Shown piece after piece: positions 38,695 through 51,360 of a stretch of 64,000 bases of DNA. Source of the stretch: Pseudomonas crudilactis (GTDB lineage Bacteria; Pseudomonadota; Gammaproteobacteria; Pseudomonadales; Pseudomonadaceae). The notes beneath the pieces are model-generated. The model had not been told where the DNA came from. It worked only from the letters and a program-made list of their open reading frames with translations, and did not search any database. The DNA is taken from NCBI RefSeq assembly GCF_013433315.1, contig NZ_WXVV01000008.1, positions 124,001 to 188,000 of the forward strand, written 5' to 3'. The translations under genes were made by a program, and so were the position numbers. Each line of letters begins with the position of its first letter. Within the stretch, counting starts at the first letter, position 1.

Positions 38695-38904
38695 ATTCGC
38701 AAGACCTGCAGGCGCGTTCGCGCGAAAGTCGAGTATACACCCGGCTCCGGACCGCTTGAGGGTACCGCCGGGAGAGTGAGTATTATCAGGCACGGACAGC
38801 ATTGAAGCTGCGCAAGGCTACAGAATATCCCGTTGATACAAAAGATGATTCTGACCTGCGTCAGCGCTGCAGGTATCGAAACGACGCAGGTCCGAATTGC
38901 AGGC

Positions 38905-38950
38905 AAAAAAAAACCCGGAAATCCTCACTTTCGTGGGCCTTCCGGATTTT
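38905..38950 (-). terminator. Rho-independent terminator of tRNA-Lys
   Basis: Read on the minus strand, AATCCGGAAGGCCCAC-GAAA-GTGAGGATTTCCGGG is followed by eight or more T. It lies directly downstream of the tRNA gene. Confidence 0.85.
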
Positions 38951-38965
38951 CTAAACCGCCAAATA

Positions 38966-39041
38966 TGGTGGGTCGTGTGGGATTCGAACCTACGACCAAT
39001 TGGTTAAAAGCCAACTGCTCTACCAACTGAGCTAACGACCC
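38966..39041 (-). tRNA. tRNA-Lys (anticodon TTT)
   Basis: A 76-nucleotide cloverleaf on the minus strand. The acceptor stem GGGTCGT pairs with ACGACCC, followed by an encoded CCA. The D arm is AGCTCAGTTGGTAGAGC, the anticodon loop CTTTTAA (TTT, lysine), and the T arm GTAGGTTCGAATCCCAC. It lies between nadA and queC, as in PAO1 near PA0976. Confidence 0.97.
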
Positions 39042-39103
39042 GCTGTGTGGTGGCGCGTATAATACTGATTTTTAAGGACTATTCAACACCTTTTTGAAAA
39101 TAA

Positions 39104-39796
39104 TCAAAAATAAGGTGTTGGGTCACTCACACCAGCGGCCGCAAAGCCTTCTGCGCGCAGCCGGCAGCTGTCGCATTTACCGCACGCGCGGCCTTCATCG
39201 TCGGCCTGATAGCAGGAAACGGTGAGACCATAATCAACGCCAAGCTTCACGCCCGCCTGAACGATCTGCGCCTTGCTCAGGTTCTGCAACGGTGCCTGGA
39301 TGCGGAAACCATTGCCTTCCACGCCCGCCTTGGTCGCCAAATTGGCCATGCGCTCAAACGACTCGATGAACTCGGGACGGCAATCCGGGTAACCGGAATA
39401 GTCCACGGCGTTGACACCAATAAAGATGTCGCGCGCGCCGAGCACTTCAGCCCAGCCCAGCGCCAACGATAAGAACACTGTGTTGCGCGCCGGCACGTAA
39501 GTGACCGGAATGCCTTCGCCCAGTTCTTCCGGGATATCGATACTGCTGTCGGTCAGCGCCGAACCGCCCATGCCATTCAGGTTCAGGCCAATGACTTTGT
39601 GCTCAACCACGCCCAGGTCGCGGGCGACGCGTGCAGCCGCGTGCAATTCGGCATGGGAACGCTGACCGTAATCGAAGCTCATGGTGTAGCAGCTGTAGCC
39701 TTCGGCGCGAGCCATGGCCACAACGGTCGCCGAATCCAGGCCGCCGGACAGCAGGATGACCGCACGTTTTCCAGTGGAGTTCAGTTGTTCGGTCAT
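39104..39796 (-). CDS. queC: 7-cyano-7-deazaguanine synthase
   Basis: A 230-residue ATP-dependent enzyme that turns 7-carboxy-7-deazaguanine into preQ0, a step in queuosine synthesis. The ATP loop is [14 protein letters not shown] near the N terminus. Zinc-binding cysteines are near the C terminus in [18 protein letters not shown]. The ATG at 39796 lies one base after the queE stop codon, which fixes the start; the reading to 39940 runs back into queE. It works with QueE in the same two-gene unit. Confidence 0.95.
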   Translation of the reverse strand: MTEQLNSTGKRAVILLSGGLDSATVVAMARAEGYSCYTMSFDYGQRSHAELHAAARVARDLGVVEHKVIGLNLNGMGGSALTDSSIDIPEELGEGIPVTYVPARNTVFLSLALGWAEVLGARDIFIGVNAVDYSGYPDCRPEFIESFERMANLATKAGVEGNGFRIQAPLQNLSKAQIVQAGVKLGVDYGLTVSCYQADDEGRACGKCDSCRLRAEGFAAAGVSDPTPYF

Positions 39797-39797
39797 A

Positions 39798-40445
39798 TCA
39801 GCGCCCCGGCTCGTCATTCCACAAATATTTATGCAACTGTAATTGCAACCGCACCGGCAGGTTGTCCGCCACCACCCAGTCCGCCAGATCGCGAGCATTG
39901 AGGTCATGGTGACTTGGGGAAAACAGCACTTCGCCGGCACGCCGATCGAGACCGTACTGAATCAGTTTGGAGACGGCCCAGTCATAGTCGTCGCGCGAGC
40001 AGATGACAAACTTCACCTGATCGTTGGGCGTCAGCAGTTCGATGTTCTCGTAACGGTTGCGATGGGCTTCTTTCGAATCCGGCGTCTTCAGATCGACAAC
40101 GCGACTGACGCGCGGATCGACCGCCGAGACGTCGAGGGCGCCGCTGGTTTCCAGCGAGACCTCATAACCGGCATCACACAACTGTTTGAGCAAAGGAATG
40201 GCATTGGGCTGTGCCAGCGGCTCACCGCCGGTGACACAGACGTAGCGCGGGCGAAATCCGGCCACTTGCTCGAGGATGTCGTCGAGGGTACGCACGGTAC
40301 CGCCACTGAAGGCATAGGCGCTGTCGCAGTATTGGCAACGCAATGGGCAACCGGTCAGGCGCACAAAAACCGTGGGCAGCCCGGCAGTCCGCGTTTCCCC
40401 CTGCAAAGAGTAGAAAACTTCGGTGATTCTCAATGTGTCTTGCAT
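39798..40445 (-). CDS. queE: 7-carboxy-7-deazaguanine synthase
   Basis: A 215-residue radical SAM enzyme that rearranges 6-carboxy-tetrahydropterin to 7-carboxy-7-deazaguanine. The cluster motif is [15 protein letters not shown], the CX3CX2C-type spacing, followed by [13 protein letters not shown] prefer the ATG at 40445 ([17 protein letters not shown]) over the GTG at 40454, since it gives the usual N terminus; neither has a clear ribosome site. queE and queC form an operon downstream of the Tol-Pal genes but behind a terminator. Confidence 0.93.
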   Translation of the reverse strand: MQDTLRITEVFYSLQGETRTAGLPTVFVRLTGCPLRCQYCDSAYAFSGGTVRTLDDILEQVAGFRPRYVCVTGGEPLAQPNAIPLLKQLCDAGYEVSLETSGALDVSAVDPRVSRVVDLKTPDSKEAHRNRYENIELLTPNDQVKFVICSRDDYDWAVSKLIQYGLDRRAGEVLFSPSHHDLNARDLADWVVADNLPVRLQLQLHKYLWNDEPGR

Positions 40446-40563
40446 AGTCGCCACGGGCGTAACAGCTAAACAGGCTGTCCGCCTCCGTCAGGCACTTCAG
40501 GTAATCCCGCCAACGCGCGGACCACAAGAAGCGTGTTTCAGAAAAAGGGCGTGAATTCTAACG

Positions 40564-40590
40564 AAAAAACCCGCGACAAGCGCGGGTTTC
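40564..40590 (-). terminator. Rho-independent terminator after cpoB
   Basis: On the minus strand AAACCCGCG-CTTGT-CGCGGGTTTTTT. It closes the Tol-Pal operon and separates it from queE. Confidence 0.85.
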
Positions 40591-40611
40591 TTCCAAACGG
40601 GTCAAGCCTGC

Positions 40612-41445
40612 TTACATGCGTTGCAGATCGCGTTGGGCCAACTGAGCGGCGGAGGTACCCGGATATTGGGCCACCACCTGCTGCAGAATGCCTTTGACCT
40701 TGTCGGTATGACCGAGGCGGCGCTCTACATCAGCCAGCTTGTACAGCGAATCCGGCACTTTGGCGTGCTTGGGATACAGCTGCGAAACCTTGGCGAAAGC
40801 CTGGCCTGCGCCTTGCAGATCGCCTTTGGCCAGATTCACTTCGCCTAACCAGTACTGAGCGTTGCCCGCGTATTGGCTGTTCGGGTATTTGCGCAGGAAA
40901 GCGGCAAAAGCCTGGCTGGCCTTGTCGAAATCCTTGGCTTTGATCAGATCGAAAGCGGCATCGTAATACAGCTTTTCCTTGGCCGGATCACCCGGTTCGC
41001 TACTTGCAGCAGGTGCCTGGGCAGCAGCCCCGGCGCCAGCGGCAGCACCGGCAGCAGCACTTGCATCGCCACCGGCAGAAGAATTCTCAGGAGTCGCGGC
41101 AGGTGCAGCACCGGATCCTATGCGCCGATCAAGATCCTGGTATCGCTCCAGGGATTCCTGCTTCATGCGCGCAACTTGATTCTGCAGTTCTTCGATCACA
41201 CCTTGCTGGCGCGATATCTGATCCTGCATTTGTTGCAGTTGGTTGAACAGCATGCCTTGTGCCGAGGCAGGGGCCGAAGCCGCTCCCCCGGCATAGGCGC
41301 CGTTCGTACCGTAACCTGCAGGCGGATAACTGCTCCCGCTATTGTTATAACCGGAGTTGTCATCGACCACAGGAACCGCAGCCCACGCCGCAAGCGGCGC
41401 GAGGCTGAGAGCCAGAACAGTTACAGCACGACGGCACGTTCGCAT
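40612..41445 (-). CDS. cpoB: Tol-Pal-associated periplasmic protein CpoB (YbgF)
   Basis: A 277-residue periplasmic protein that ties septal peptidoglycan synthesis to Tol-Pal driven outer-membrane constriction. A signal peptide ends near residue 22 (AAWAA). A coiled-coil trimerisation helix (about 63-105, LFNQLQQMQDQISRQQGVIEELQNQV) follows, then an Ala/Pro-rich linker (about 108-150) and a C-terminal TPR domain (about 155-277: YYDAAFDLIKAKDFDKASQAF, YWLGEVNLAKGDLQGA). It follows pal, as the last gene of the operon. Confidence 0.93.
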   Translation of the reverse strand: MRTCRRAVTVLALSLAPLAAWAAVPVVDDNSGYNNSGSSYPPAGYGTNGAYAGGAASAPASAQGMLFNQLQQMQDQISRQQGVIEELQNQVARMKQESLERYQDLDRRIGSGAAPAATPENSSAGGDASAAAGAAAGAGAAAQAPAASSEPGDPAKEKLYYDAAFDLIKAKDFDKASQAFAAFLRKYPNSQYAGNAQYWLGEVNLAKGDLQGAGQAFAKVSQLYPKHAKVPDSLYKLADVERRLGHTDKVKGILQQVVAQYPGTSAAQLAQRDLQRM

Positions 41446-41451
41446 ATCGAA

Positions 41452-41949
41452 TTACTTACGCAGTTCGACGCGACGGTTTTGAGCCCAGGACTGCTCGTCG
41501 TTGCCGGTAGCAACTGGACGCTCTTCGCCGTAGGAAACCAGTTCCAGCTGAGCTGGGGAAACACCTTGCAGTACCAGGTAGCGCTGAACGGCTTTCGCAC
41601 GACGCTCGCCCAGTGCCATGTTGTACTCACGAGTACCACGTTCGTCGGTGTTGCCTTCCAGAACAACGCGAGCGCCGTTTGCTTTCAGGTCTTTGGCGTG
41701 AACGTCCAGAGCGCGCATGGCTTCTGGCTTCAGGTCCGAGCTGTCGTATTCGAAGTAGAAGGTGGTGATTGCGCGCAGAGCAGCTTCTTCGCTCAGGGAA
41801 CCGTCAACGGCACCAGTGTTTGCGCCGTAACCAGCGTTTGGATCAACAGCGCCTTCACCGGCGTTGTCGCCGCCTTTGGACGAGCAACCTACAGCTACAG
41901 CCATGGCCAGAGCCAGCGCAGCAAATTTACCAAACTTCAGCATTTCCAT
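41452..41949 (-). CDS. pal: Peptidoglycan-associated lipoprotein Pal (OprL)
   Basis: A 165-residue outer-membrane lipoprotein. The lipobox AVAVGCSS puts the lipidated Cys at residue 22. The OmpA-like domain (about 55-165) contains [16 protein letters not shown] and the peptidoglycan-binding stretch [22 protein letters not shown]. It anchors the outer membrane to peptidoglycan and partners TolB. GGAG lies before the ATG. It sits between tolB and cpoB. Confidence 0.96.
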   Translation of the reverse strand: MEMLKFGKFAALALAMAVAVGCSSKGGDNAGEGAVDPNAGYGANTGAVDGSLSEEAALRAITTFYFEYDSSDLKPEAMRALDVHAKDLKANGARVVLEGNTDERGTREYNMALGERRAKAVQRYLVLQGVSPAQLELVSYGEERPVATGNDEQSWAQNRRVELRK

Positions 41950-42001
41950 CGTGAAACTCCTAATGAACCCCAGTGTGTTAAGTAAAACGTGTAGCGCCCG
42001 C

Positions 42002-43303
42002 TCACTTCAGGTAAGGGGACCAGGACGGTTCTCTGACTTCGCCTTGAGCGGTAGGAAGCGGGAGCCTAACGCGTCCATTAATGGACACGAGCATCAAGAC
42101 TCCCCGGCCCTGTTGGCGGGTGGCGTAGATTACCATGGTGCCGTTGGGCGCAACAGTAGGTGACTCGTCCAGAGTGCTATCAGTGAGGATCTTTACACTA
42201 CCTCGCTGCAGATCCTGAGCTGCCACCTTGAAATTGGTGAAGCCATCCTGACGATGAATCATCACCAAAGTCTTTTCATCTGCCGAAAGTTTCGGGTTGG
42301 CGTTGTAGTTACCTACAAACGTCACACGCTCGGCACCACCGCCACTGGCGCTGGTTTTGTAGATCTGAGGCTTGCCGCCGCGGTCCGAGGTGAAATAGAT
42401 GGTCGAACCATCCTTGCCCCAGTACGGTTCGGTGTTAATGCCAGGACCTGCGGTCACTCGGGTGATCTGGCGCGAAGCCAGGTTCATCACGTAAATGTCC
42501 GGGTTACCGTCTTTGGACAGTACGAATGCCAGGCGATCGCCGTTCGGCGACCAGGCTGGTGCACCGTTCAGGCCTTCGAAGTTGGTGATCTGCTCACGGC
42601 GACCGGTGTCGATGTTCTGCATGAAGATGCGCGGACGCTTCTGCTCGAACGATACGTAAGCAATGCGCTTGCCATCCGGTGCGAAACGCGGCGACAGGAT
42701 CGGCTCGCGCGATTGCAGCAGAGTCACGGCACGGGCACCGTCATAGTCAGAACGTTGCAGGGTGTAACGCGTGTTCTTCTCGGAGAAGCGTTCAGCCGTC
42801 ACATACAGCAGGCGAGTCGAGAACGCACCTTCAATACCGGTCAGCTTCTGGAACGACTGATCAGAGATGAAGTGCGCCATGTCGCGCAGTTGCTCGGTGG
42901 TACCAGAAACACTGCCGTCAGCCACTTTCTGTTCGGTGGCCACGTTGAACAGCGCCCACTGCACTTGCAGGCGACCGCCGGCTGGAGCAATGCTGCCGAC
43001 CATCATGTATTGAGCACCTACCGCCTTCCAGTCACGGAAGATGATTTCGCTCGGCTGGCTTGGCTGGCTGATCATGTTTTGCTTTGGAATCGGCGAGTAG
43101 TAGCCCGAGTTACGCAAATCGTTACCAATGATTTCTGCCATGTCGTCCGGCAGCACAGCACCGCCCTGCATACCGAACGGTACAACGGCGATCGGAGTAG
43201 CCCGATCGCTGCCGCTGGTAACCAGAATGTTCTTTTCATCCGCCATCGCGATCCCTGCCATGCAGCAGATCACGACCAGCATTCCTCGAAGAAGGTTTCT
43301 CAC
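42002..43303 (-). CDS. tolB: Tol-Pal periplasmic protein TolB
   Basis: A 433-residue periplasmic protein with signal peptide ([13 protein letters not shown], about residues 9-21), an N-terminal D1/D2 domain (IAVVPFG, then NDLRNSGYY) and a C-terminal six-bladed beta propeller. The propeller has repeats such as [41 protein letters not shown] and [19 protein letters not shown]. It binds Pal and TolA. The start is a GTG at 43303 overlapping the tolA stop (GTGA), so the two are coupled. Confidence 0.96.
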   Translation of the reverse strand: MRNLLRGMLVVICCMAGIAMADEKNILVTSGSDRATPIAVVPFGMQGGAVLPDDMAEIIGNDLRNSGYYSPIPKQNMISQPSQPSEIIFRDWKAVGAQYMMVGSIAPAGGRLQVQWALFNVATEQKVADGSVSGTTEQLRDMAHFISDQSFQKLTGIEGAFSTRLLYVTAERFSEKNTRYTLQRSDYDGARAVTLLQSREPILSPRFAPDGKRIAYVSFEQKRPRIFMQNIDTGRREQITNFEGLNGAPAWSPNGDRLAFVLSKDGNPDIYVMNLASRQITRVTAGPGINTEPYWGKDGSTIYFTSDRGGKPQIYKTSASGGGAERVTFVGNYNANPKLSADEKTLVMIHRQDGFTNFKVAAQDLQRGSVKILTDSTLDESPTVAPNGTMVIYATRQQGRGVLMLVSINGRVRLPLPTAQGEVREPSWSPYLK

Positions 43304-44382
43304 AAGGCTAGATCCTCAGGTGTGAATGTCATCTTGAATGAACGATACGGAGCGAAATCGCTCGGCTTCATTCCCTGCATTTCTGTCAAACGTCCAATAT
43401 TCTTCACTGCCGCGACTGCCGATGCATCGAACGGACCGTCGCCACTGGACTTGGCCACGCTGACCGAAGTCACCGTACCGTCCGGCAACATGCCGATTTG
43501 CAGCACGACCGTCATGCCTTTGCGTGCCGAAGGTGGACGAGCCCAACCTTCTGCCGCTCGCGCACGAATCAGGTCATCGAAACTGCCCGCGACTTCGTCA
43601 CCCTGCTCATCGGCCAAGGCCTGCTGGCGCTGCGGCGTGTCGGAAAGCAGATCGGCCAAGGCCTGAGCCTTTTTGTCTTCGGTCGATTTACGTGCCGCAT
43701 CCTGCGCTTTCTTCTTCGCAGCATCGGCAGCAGCTTTCTTCTTCGCTTCGTCGGCGATTTTCTTCTTCGCCTCTTCAGCTTCAGCTTTCTTCTTGGCGTC
43801 TTCGGCGGCTTTCTTCTTCGCGTCTTCGACGATCTTCTTCTTGGCTTCTTCAGCAGCGGCTTTCTTGGCCTCTTCTTCAGCAGCCTTTTTCGCTTCTTCT
43901 TCAGATTTCTTCTTGGCTATATCAGCCAATTGTTTCTCTTCAGCCTTCTTGGCTTCGGCGGTCTTCTTGGCTTCGTCGGCTTTTTTGGCTTCGTCAGCCT
44001 TTTTCGCCTCGTCTGCTTTCTTCGACTCGTCGGCCTTCTTGGCTTCCTCGGCTTTTTGAGCCGCTTCTTCTTTCTTTTGTTCCGCAGCGGCCTTGATCTC
44101 TTCCTGCTCGACCTTCTTCTGCTCCATCTGCTCGACTTCGGTCTGGCGCGCGGCGGATTTCTTCGCCTCACCCGCAATCTTCTGATTGGTCTGGGTGGTT
44201 GCCTGACTTTTCGATTTCAGTTGGTAGAGGGTCGCCTGGACAATCGGTTTGGCCGGCGGCAGCTCTGGTGTAAAGGCAAAACTGACGAACAGCATGCCGA
44301 ACACCAGCACGTGCAGGACAATTGCCAGAACACTAGGCCAGAAGTAGCTTTCCGAGGCGGACGGCTCTCGCTGTTGCTGCAT
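43300..44382 (-). CDS. tolA: Tol-Pal inner-membrane bridging protein TolA
   Basis: A 360-residue protein with one N-terminal membrane segment (about residues 14-34, [21 protein letters not shown]). A long Lys/Ala/Glu-rich helical domain II follows (about 70-255, with repeated KKADEAKKA and AEEAKKKI blocks), and then the C-terminal domain III (about 275-360, [26 protein letters not shown]). It spans the periplasm and uses the proton motive force harvested by TolQR. The low-complexity domain is normal for the family. The start overlaps the tolR stop by one base. Confidence 0.95.
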   Translation of the reverse strand: MQQQREPSASESYFWPSVLAIVLHVLVFGMLFVSFAFTPELPPAKPIVQATLYQLKSKSQATTQTNQKIAGEAKKSAARQTEVEQMEQKKVEQEEIKAAAEQKKEEAAQKAEEAKKADESKKADEAKKADEAKKADEAKKTAEAKKAEEKQLADIAKKKSEEEAKKAAEEEAKKAAAEEAKKKIVEDAKKKAAEDAKKKAEAEEAKKKIADEAKKKAAADAAKKKAQDAARKSTEDKKAQALADLLSDTPQRQQALADEQGDEVAGSFDDLIRARAAEGWARPPSARKGMTVVLQIGMLPDGTVTSVSVAKSSGDGPFDASAVAAVKNIGRLTEMQGMKPSDFAPYRSFKMTFTPEDLAL

Positions 44383-44843
44383 CAGGGGGCCTCGGTAATC
44401 AAACCAACATTACCGACCCCGGCTTTCTGCAACCCGCCCATGGCGCCCATGACGGAACCGTAGTCGACGGTCTTGTCACCGCGGATGAAGACCTGGGTAC
44501 GCTTGCCGCCTTCAGTGCCGGCACGAATGATCTTGGTCACCGCGTCGGTCATTTGCGGCAGGGTCATGGCCCTGTCCTGTTGCTTCTCGGTATCGACTTC
44601 GCTGCCAAGGTTCCAGTAGTAGGTCTTGTCAGCCTTGATCGAAATGGTCAGGACCTGAGTGTTGTTGTCCTGCGGCAAGGCTTCGCTGGAAACCTTGGGC
44701 AGATCAACTTTCACGCCCTGATTGAGCATCGGCGCGGTCACCATGAAGATAACCAGCAGCACCAACATCACGTCGATGTAAGGCACCACGTTCATCTCGG
44801 CGACCGGCTTGCGCTTTTTGCGAGCTCGAGCGATTAAAGCCAT
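44382..44843 (-). CDS. tolR: Tol-Pal inner-membrane protein TolR
   Basis: A 153-residue ExbD/TolR-family protein. The N-terminal membrane helix (about residues 18-40, MNVVPYIDVMLVLLVIFMVTAP) carries the conserved proton-carrying Asp in YIDVML. A periplasmic domain of about 110 residues follows, ending VGLITEAP. With TolQ it forms the proton-driven motor that energises TolA. It lies 14 bases after tolQ. Confidence 0.95.
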   Translation of the reverse strand: MALIARARKKRKPVAEMNVVPYIDVMLVLLVIFMVTAPMLNQGVKVDLPKVSSEALPQDNNTQVLTISIKADKTYYWNLGSEVDTEKQQDRAMTLPQMTDAVTKIIRAGTEGGKRTQVFIRGDKTVDYGSVMGAMGGLQKAGVGNVGLITEAP

Positions 44844-44857
44844 TGGAAATTACCTGC

Positions 44858-45553
44858 TTATTCTTCGCTGGTGTGCACTTTGCGGTGCAGGATCGCCTGG
44901 AATTCATCGGCGAAGGTGTAGTAGCGGCCCAGCAAGGTTTCGCTGCGAGCGGCGAAACGGTTGTAAGCGATAACCGCAGGGATCGCGGCGAACAGACCGA
45001 TCGCGGTGGCGATCAGGGCTTCGGCGATACCCGGGGCCACAGTGGCCAGGGTTGCTTGCTGGGCGCTGGCCAGACCGCGGAAGGAGTTCATGATGCCCCA
45101 CACCGTACCGAACAGACCGATGTACGGGCTGACCGAACCGACGGTGGCGAGAAACGGCAGGCTCTGCTCCAGCTTTTCTTCTTCGCGGGAGATGGCCACG
45201 CGCATGGCACGGGCCACACCTTCCATTACCGCTTCAGGATCGACACCTGGCTGCTGACGCAGACGGGAGAATTCCTTGAAACCGGCGCGGAAGATCTGCT
45301 CCACACCCGAATCCGGATCAGGGTTGCTGCCCGCCTGACGGTACAGCTTGGACAGATCGATACCCGACCAGAAGCGCTCTTCGAAGCTCTCCAGGGCGCG
45401 TCGACCGGCGCGCAGCAGATTACTGCGCTGAAAGATCATGATCCATGAGGTCACCGATGCGGCCACCAGAGTCAACATTACCAACTGCACCACGATGCTG
45501 GCATTGCTGACCAGGCTCCACATGGAGGAATGGTCGACGACGTTAGCTTCCAC
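44858..45553 (-). CDS. tolQ: Tol-Pal inner-membrane motor protein TolQ
   Basis: A 231-residue ExbB/TolQ/MotA-family protein with three membrane segments (about residues 17-37, 138-160 and 172-194). Conserved [28 protein letters not shown] and [26 protein letters not shown] surround the proton channel with TolR. The start is a GTG at 45553 with AGGAG nine bases upstream, inside the end of ybgC (11-base overlap), so it is coupled to that gene. Confidence 0.95.
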   Translation of the reverse strand: MEANVVDHSSMWSLVSNASIVVQLVMLTLVAASVTSWIMIFQRSNLLRAGRRALESFEERFWSGIDLSKLYRQAGSNPDPDSGVEQIFRAGFKEFSRLRQQPGVDPEAVMEGVARAMRVAISREEEKLEQSLPFLATVGSVSPYIGLFGTVWGIMNSFRGLASAQQATLATVAPGIAEALIATAIGLFAAIPAVIAYNRFAARSETLLGRYYTFADEFQAILHRKVHTSEE

Positions 45554-46010
45554 GCTTTATCTCCTGCTTTGAGTGTGTACCCGGGCCGACCGCGTCGGCG
45601 AAGGCCGCACGCAGGTCTTCGGGAAGGGCCCGGGGTTTCAAACTGTTAGTGCGCACACAGGCCACCAAAAACTGCCCTTCACAGAGCAGCACATTATCCG
45701 TTGCCCGCCTGACCTGCTGTTTGAAGCGCAGGCTGACCCGGTTCAATTCGATTACATCAGCGCTTACCAGCAGTTCGTCGTCCAGTCGCGCCGGCGCGTG
45801 ATAGCGCGCTTCGCTGGAATGCACGACAAACAACAGGTCCTCCCCGGCAAGCGCAGATTGGGCAAAGCCCAGTTCGCGGAGCCGCTCGGTTCGAGCCCGT
45901 TCCATAAACTTGAGGTAATTAACGTAATACACGATGCCGCCCGCATCGGTGTCCTCGTAATAAACGCGACAACGATGTGCGAACGGCCCAAGCCCGTTTT
46001 GCGCGCGCAT
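45543..46010 (-). CDS. ybgC: Acyl-CoA thioesterase YbgC (Tol-Pal associated)
   Basis: A 155-residue hotdog-fold thioesterase of the 4-hydroxybenzoyl-CoA family. The N-terminal active-site stretch is [29 protein letters not shown] with the catalytic Asp. It acts on short or acyl-ACP/CoA substrates near the membrane, and in many proteobacteria it is the first gene of the tol-pal operon, as here. It is the likely first gene of ybgC-tolQRAB-pal-cpoB. Confidence 0.93.
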   Translation of the reverse strand: MRAQNGLGPFAHRCRVYYEDTDAGGIVYYVNYLKFMERARTERLRELGFAQSALAGEDLLFVVHSSEARYHAPARLDDELLVSADVIELNRVSLRFKQQVRRATDNVLLCEGQFLVACVRTNSLKPRALPEDLRAAFADAVGPGTHSKQEIKRGS

Positions 46011-46137
46011 ACTCTAGTGCTTACTCCTCGGGTTGCCAATCCGGCCAGGCAACTGTTTTTCATGGTTTCAGAGCTTTACCGCAAAAGTACCGTCCTATGA
46101 CCGTACAAACCCTGAATAAATCGACAAAAATTGTGTA

Positions 46138-47199
46138 TCAATCGTCCACGGCATCGAGAAACTCGTCTGCCACGGGCATTTCACCCATTCGTGACGGAAT
46201 GTTTAAACCGAAGTGCAGGTACGCATGGCGCGTCACCACCCTGCCCCGTGGTGTGCGCATGATGTAACCCTGCTGAATCAGATACGGCTCCAGCACATCT
46301 TCAATCGTGTGGCGTTCCTCGCTGATTGCAGCGGCGAGGCTGTCGATGCCGACCGGGCCGCCATCGAATTTCTCGATCATGGTCAACAGCAGACGCCGAT
46401 CCTGATGATCAAAACCGTGTTCGTCGACGTCCAGCAGGTTCAACGCCAGGTCCGCCACCGCTTTGGTGATATGGCCCTTGGCGCGGACTTCGGCGAAGTC
46501 ACGCACGCGGCGCAACAGACGGTTGGCGATTCGCGGCGTGCCCCGGGCGCGACGAGCAATCTCGAAAGAACCTTCCGGATCCAGCGGCAGACCGAGAATG
46601 GCTGCCGAACGGCTGACAATCGTCGCCAGGTCGGCCGTACTGTAGAACTCAAGACGCTGGACAATACCGAAGCGGTCACGCAACGGGTTGGTCAGCATGC
46701 CGGCGCGAGTGGTTGCGCCCACCAAAGTGAACGGCGGCAGATCGAGTTTGATCGAGCGCGCGGCTGGCCCTTCACCGATCATGATGTCGAGCTGGAAATC
46801 TTCCATCGCCGGGTACAGCACTTCCTCAACGATCGGCGACAGGCGATGGATTTCGTCGATAAACAGTACGTCGTGCGGCTCAAGATTGGTCAGCAATGCG
46901 GCCAGATCACCCGGACGCTCCAGTACCGGTCCGGATGTGCTCTTGATCGACACGCCCATTTCCTGGGCAATGATGTTCGCCAGGGTGGTTTTACCCAGAC
47001 CCGGCGGGCCGAAGATCAGCGTGTGGTCGAGGGATTCGCTACGGCCACGGGCGGCCTGGATGAACAGCTCCATCTGCTCGCGCACGGTCGGCTGGCCAAT
47101 ATAGTCGGCCAGACTGACCGGGCGAATCGCGCGGTCCTGGACTTCTTCGCGCTCGCGCGGACTGTGCGCGGCGGCGATCAGACGATCAGCTTCAATCAC
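46138..47199 (-). CDS. ruvB: Holliday junction branch-migration helicase RuvB
   Basis: A 353-residue AAA+ motor that drives branch migration with RuvA. Walker A is GPPGLGKTT near residue 65, and Walker B is [12 protein letters not shown] near 115. The sensor stretch [18 protein letters not shown] and the C-terminal winged helix ([21 protein letters not shown]) are intact. The start is a GTG at 47199, directly next to the ruvA stop codon. It is in an operon with ruvC and ruvA. Confidence 0.96.
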   Translation of the reverse strand: MIEADRLIAAAHSPREREEVQDRAIRPVSLADYIGQPTVREQMELFIQAARGRSESLDHTLIFGPPGLGKTTLANIIAQEMGVSIKSTSGPVLERPGDLAALLTNLEPHDVLFIDEIHRLSPIVEEVLYPAMEDFQLDIMIGEGPAARSIKLDLPPFTLVGATTRAGMLTNPLRDRFGIVQRLEFYSTADLATIVSRSAAILGLPLDPEGSFEIARRARGTPRIANRLLRRVRDFAEVRAKGHITKAVADLALNLLDVDEHGFDHQDRRLLLTMIEKFDGGPVGIDSLAAAISEERHTIEDVLEPYLIQQGYIMRTPRGRVVTRHAYLHFGLNIPSRMGEMPVADEFLDAVDD

Positions 47200-47808
47200 T
47201 TAAATCATTCCCTTCAGGGCGCGGCGGATCAGGTCTTCACTGCTCAAATTCTTGTCCTTGATGGCGGTAATCGCCTTGCTCGCTTCCTGCGGTTTGTAGC
47301 CCAGGGAAATCAGCGCGCTGACCGCATCGTTCTCAGCGGTATTGACCGGCGCCGGGCCGTCCGGCTGATTCGGTACGAGCGCGAACATGGCCGGCGTAGT
47401 CTCCCAGGCCTTGAAGCGATCTTTCAGCTCGACCAGCAGACGCTCGGCGGTTTTCTTGCCGACACCCGGCACTTTGGTCAACGCCGAGGTGTCCTGCGAC
47501 TGCACGCAGCGAATCAGTTCGTCGACTTCCAGACTCGACATCAAGGCCAAGGCCAACTTCGGCCCGACACCATTGAGACGGATCAATTCGCGAAAAAAGT
47601 CTCGCTCACGCTTGCCGGCAAAACCATAGAGTAACTGCGCGTCTTCGCGTACGACCAAATGGGTGTGCAGGGTCAGTGGTTCACCGACCGACGGCAGACG
47701 ATAAAGGGTGGTCATGGGCACTTCCAGCTCATACCCGAGGCCGTTTACATCCAGAATCAGGTGCGGCGGCTGCTTCTCAGCCAAGGTGCCGCGCAAGCGT
47801 CCAATCAC
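47200..47808 (-). CDS. ruvA: Holliday junction DNA-binding protein RuvA
   Basis: A 202-residue protein that binds four-way junctions and loads RuvB. Domain I begins [27 protein letters not shown]. Domain II has the helix-hairpin-helix repeats [18 protein letters not shown] and [21 protein letters not shown]. The flexible C-terminal domain III ([25 protein letters not shown]) contacts RuvB. It lies between ruvC and ruvB. Confidence 0.96.
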   Translation of the reverse strand: MIGRLRGTLAEKQPPHLILDVNGLGYELEVPMTTLYRLPSVGEPLTLHTHLVVREDAQLLYGFAGKRERDFFRELIRLNGVGPKLALALMSSLEVDELIRCVQSQDTSALTKVPGVGKKTAERLLVELKDRFKAWETTPAMFALVPNQPDGPAPVNTAENDAVSALISLGYKPQEASKAITAIKDKNLSSEDLIRRALKGMI

Positions 47809-47922
47809 GTTTAAGATCCTTGAGCGTTGGCCAGCCGTGGGCTGGCGACAATCGGAGCGAAAGACTCAGGCCGACGACACAGGCGCGAAAGTCCACACTC
47901 CACAAATTTGATGCTGATGCTA

Positions 47923-48450
47923 TCAGAGACGCAGGCGCCCGCCACGACTGCGTGCCGTTCCCAAACCGTGCGGCAGCAGACTGGAACGGGTGTGCGCATG
48001 GCAAATGGCAATGGCCAAGGCGTCCGAGGCATCGATTTGCGGTTTGCTGGTCAGCTTGAGCATGTGCATGACCATCATCTGCACCTGCTCTTTATTGGCG
48101 GCGCCGGTGCCGACTACAGCCTGTTTGACCTGAGTGGCGGTGTACTCGGCAATCTCCAGACACTCTTCGGCGCCGGCAACAATCGCTGCGCCGCGCGCCT
48201 GCCCGAGCTTCAACGCCGAGTCGGCGTTTTTCGCCATGAACACCTTTTCGATGCCCATGGTCACCGGGCCGTAAGTCTGAATGATTTCTCGAACACCGCG
48301 ATAAACGATTTGCAAACGCTCGTGCAGTTCGCCCGCACCGGTACGAATGCAGCCCGAAGCCACATAAATACAACCGCCACGCCCGGTATCGCGAACAATC
48401 CCGTAACCGGTGATACGCGAACCGGGGTCGATACCAAGAATTAAAGTCAT
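47923..48450 (-). CDS. ruvC: Holliday junction endonuclease RuvC
   Basis: A 175-residue resolvase that cuts Holliday junctions symmetrically. The acidic catalytic residues are visible in [14 protein letters not shown] (Asp7), [21 protein letters not shown] (Glu) and [15 protein letters not shown] (Asp pair). Length is normal. It is the first of the ruvC-ruvA-ruvB set, downstream of the yebC-type gene and a REPIN. Confidence 0.96.
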   Translation of the reverse strand: MTLILGIDPGSRITGYGIVRDTGRGGCIYVASGCIRTGAGELHERLQIVYRGVREIIQTYGPVTMGIEKVFMAKNADSALKLGQARGAAIVAGAEECLEIAEYTATQVKQAVVGTGAANKEQVQMMVMHMLKLTSKPQIDASDALAIAICHAHTRSSLLPHGLGTARSRGGRLRL

Positions 48451-48501
48451 AACGCCTGCAGATTCGGTAAAAGCACGATTTTCAAATCAACCCATAACAA
48501 A

Positions 48502-48591
48502 TGTGGGAGCGAGCCTGCTCGCGAAAGCGGTTTCATCATCAGCAACGATGTTGCCTGAAAATCCGCCTTCGCGAGCAGGCTCGCTCCCACA
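48502..48591. repeat. REPIN-like pair, TGTGGGAGCGAGC family
   Basis: Inverted arms TGTGGGAGCGAGCCTGCTCG and complement between the yebC-type gene and ruvC. Confidence 0.85.
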
Positions 48592-48608
48592 TTGAATCGT
48601 AGCCGCTC

Positions 48609-49355
48609 TTAACCGAGCTGAGCGGCCACGTCTTCCGGAATGTCCGCGTTGGAGTAGACGTTCTGCACGTCATCCAGATCCTCAAGCATGTCGATAAGCT
48701 TGAGCACCTTCTCCGCGCCTTCCAGATCCAGTTCGGCGCTGGTGGTCGGCTGCATGACGATTTCCGCGTCATCACCCTTGAAACCCGCAGCTTCCAGCGC
48801 GTTACGCACCGCATAGAAACTGGTGAACGAGGTGAACACGTCGATCGAACCGTCTTCGTGTGCAACCACGTCATCGGCATCGGCTTCCAGCGCCGCTTCG
48901 GTCAATGCGTCTTCATCGACGCCCGGTGCGAAGCTGATCTGGCCTTTGCGCTCGAACAGGTACGCCACCGAACCGTCGGTGCCGAGGTTGCCACCGCACT
49001 TGCTGAACGCATGGCGCACGGCTGCTGCGGTACGGTTGCGGTTGTCGGTCATGCACTCGACCAACACCGCTACGCCGCCCGGGCCGTAACCTTCGTAGGT
49101 CAGTTCTTCAACGTTGTCCGCTTCGGTGGCACCGGCGCCACGCGCGACGGCGCGGTCGATGATGTCGCGACTCATGTTCGCGCTCAGCGCTTTATCCAGC
49201 GCCAGACGCAAACGCGGGTTGGAGCCCGGATCACCGCCGCCCTGACGGGCCGCAACGGTCAGTTCGCGGATCCACTTGGTGAAGATCTTGCCCCTTTTGG
49301 CATCCTGACGTTCTTTGCGGTGCTTGATGTTCGCCCACTTGGAATGACCAGCCAT
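48609..49355 (-). CDS. YebC/PmpR-family transcriptional or translational regulator
   Basis: A 248-residue YebC/TACO1-family protein. The N terminus [35 protein letters not shown] is the family hallmark, and [35 protein letters not shown] lies in the middle. In P. aeruginosa the same-position gene (PA0964, pmpR) represses the quinolone signal regulator; other YebC proteins help ribosomes at difficult sequences. It lies between aspS and ruvC. Confidence 0.92.
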   Translation of the reverse strand: MAGHSKWANIKHRKERQDAKRGKIFTKWIRELTVAARQGGGDPGSNPRLRLALDKALSANMSRDIIDRAVARGAGATEADNVEELTYEGYGPGGVAVLVECMTDNRNRTAAAVRHAFSKCGGNLGTDGSVAYLFERKGQISFAPGVDEDALTEAALEADADDVVAHEDGSIDVFTSFTSFYAVRNALEAAGFKGDDAEIVMQPTTSAELDLEGAEKVLKLIDMLEDLDDVQNVYSNADIPEDVAAQLG

Positions 49356-49444
49356 AACTCGCTCCGAATTCTCTTTGAAACGTTGCCCGCCCTGCTCATG
49401 CAGCGGCCAGCAAACAAAAAATCTCGACCTGCTCTCTATAGATA

Positions 49445-49473
49445 GAAAAAAGGCGCATCCGAAGATGCGCCTT
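49445..49473 (-). terminator. Rho-independent terminator after aspS
   Basis: On the minus strand AGGCGCATC-TTCG-GATGCGCCT is followed by TTTTTT. It closes aspS, 10 bases from its stop. Confidence 0.9.
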
Positions 49474-49483
49474 CAGGCCCGTC

Positions 49484-51259
<1,776 letters not shown>

Positions 51260-51360
51260 GGTCGTGGTTCGCTTCTCGTAATTCGAAAAATTCGGTGGAG
51301 CTCCCGTTGCTTTTCAAGCAATGCGGAACTCACGCGTGTCGTTCAACCCGGGGTTGAACC

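Noticed and set aside
43498..44463. Phe/Leu-rich plus-strand frame over tolA that looks like a membrane protein
   Set aside because: It is the antisense reading of the Lys/Ala/Glu-rich domain of TolA; reverse-complementing Lys and Glu codons gives Phe, Leu and Ser.
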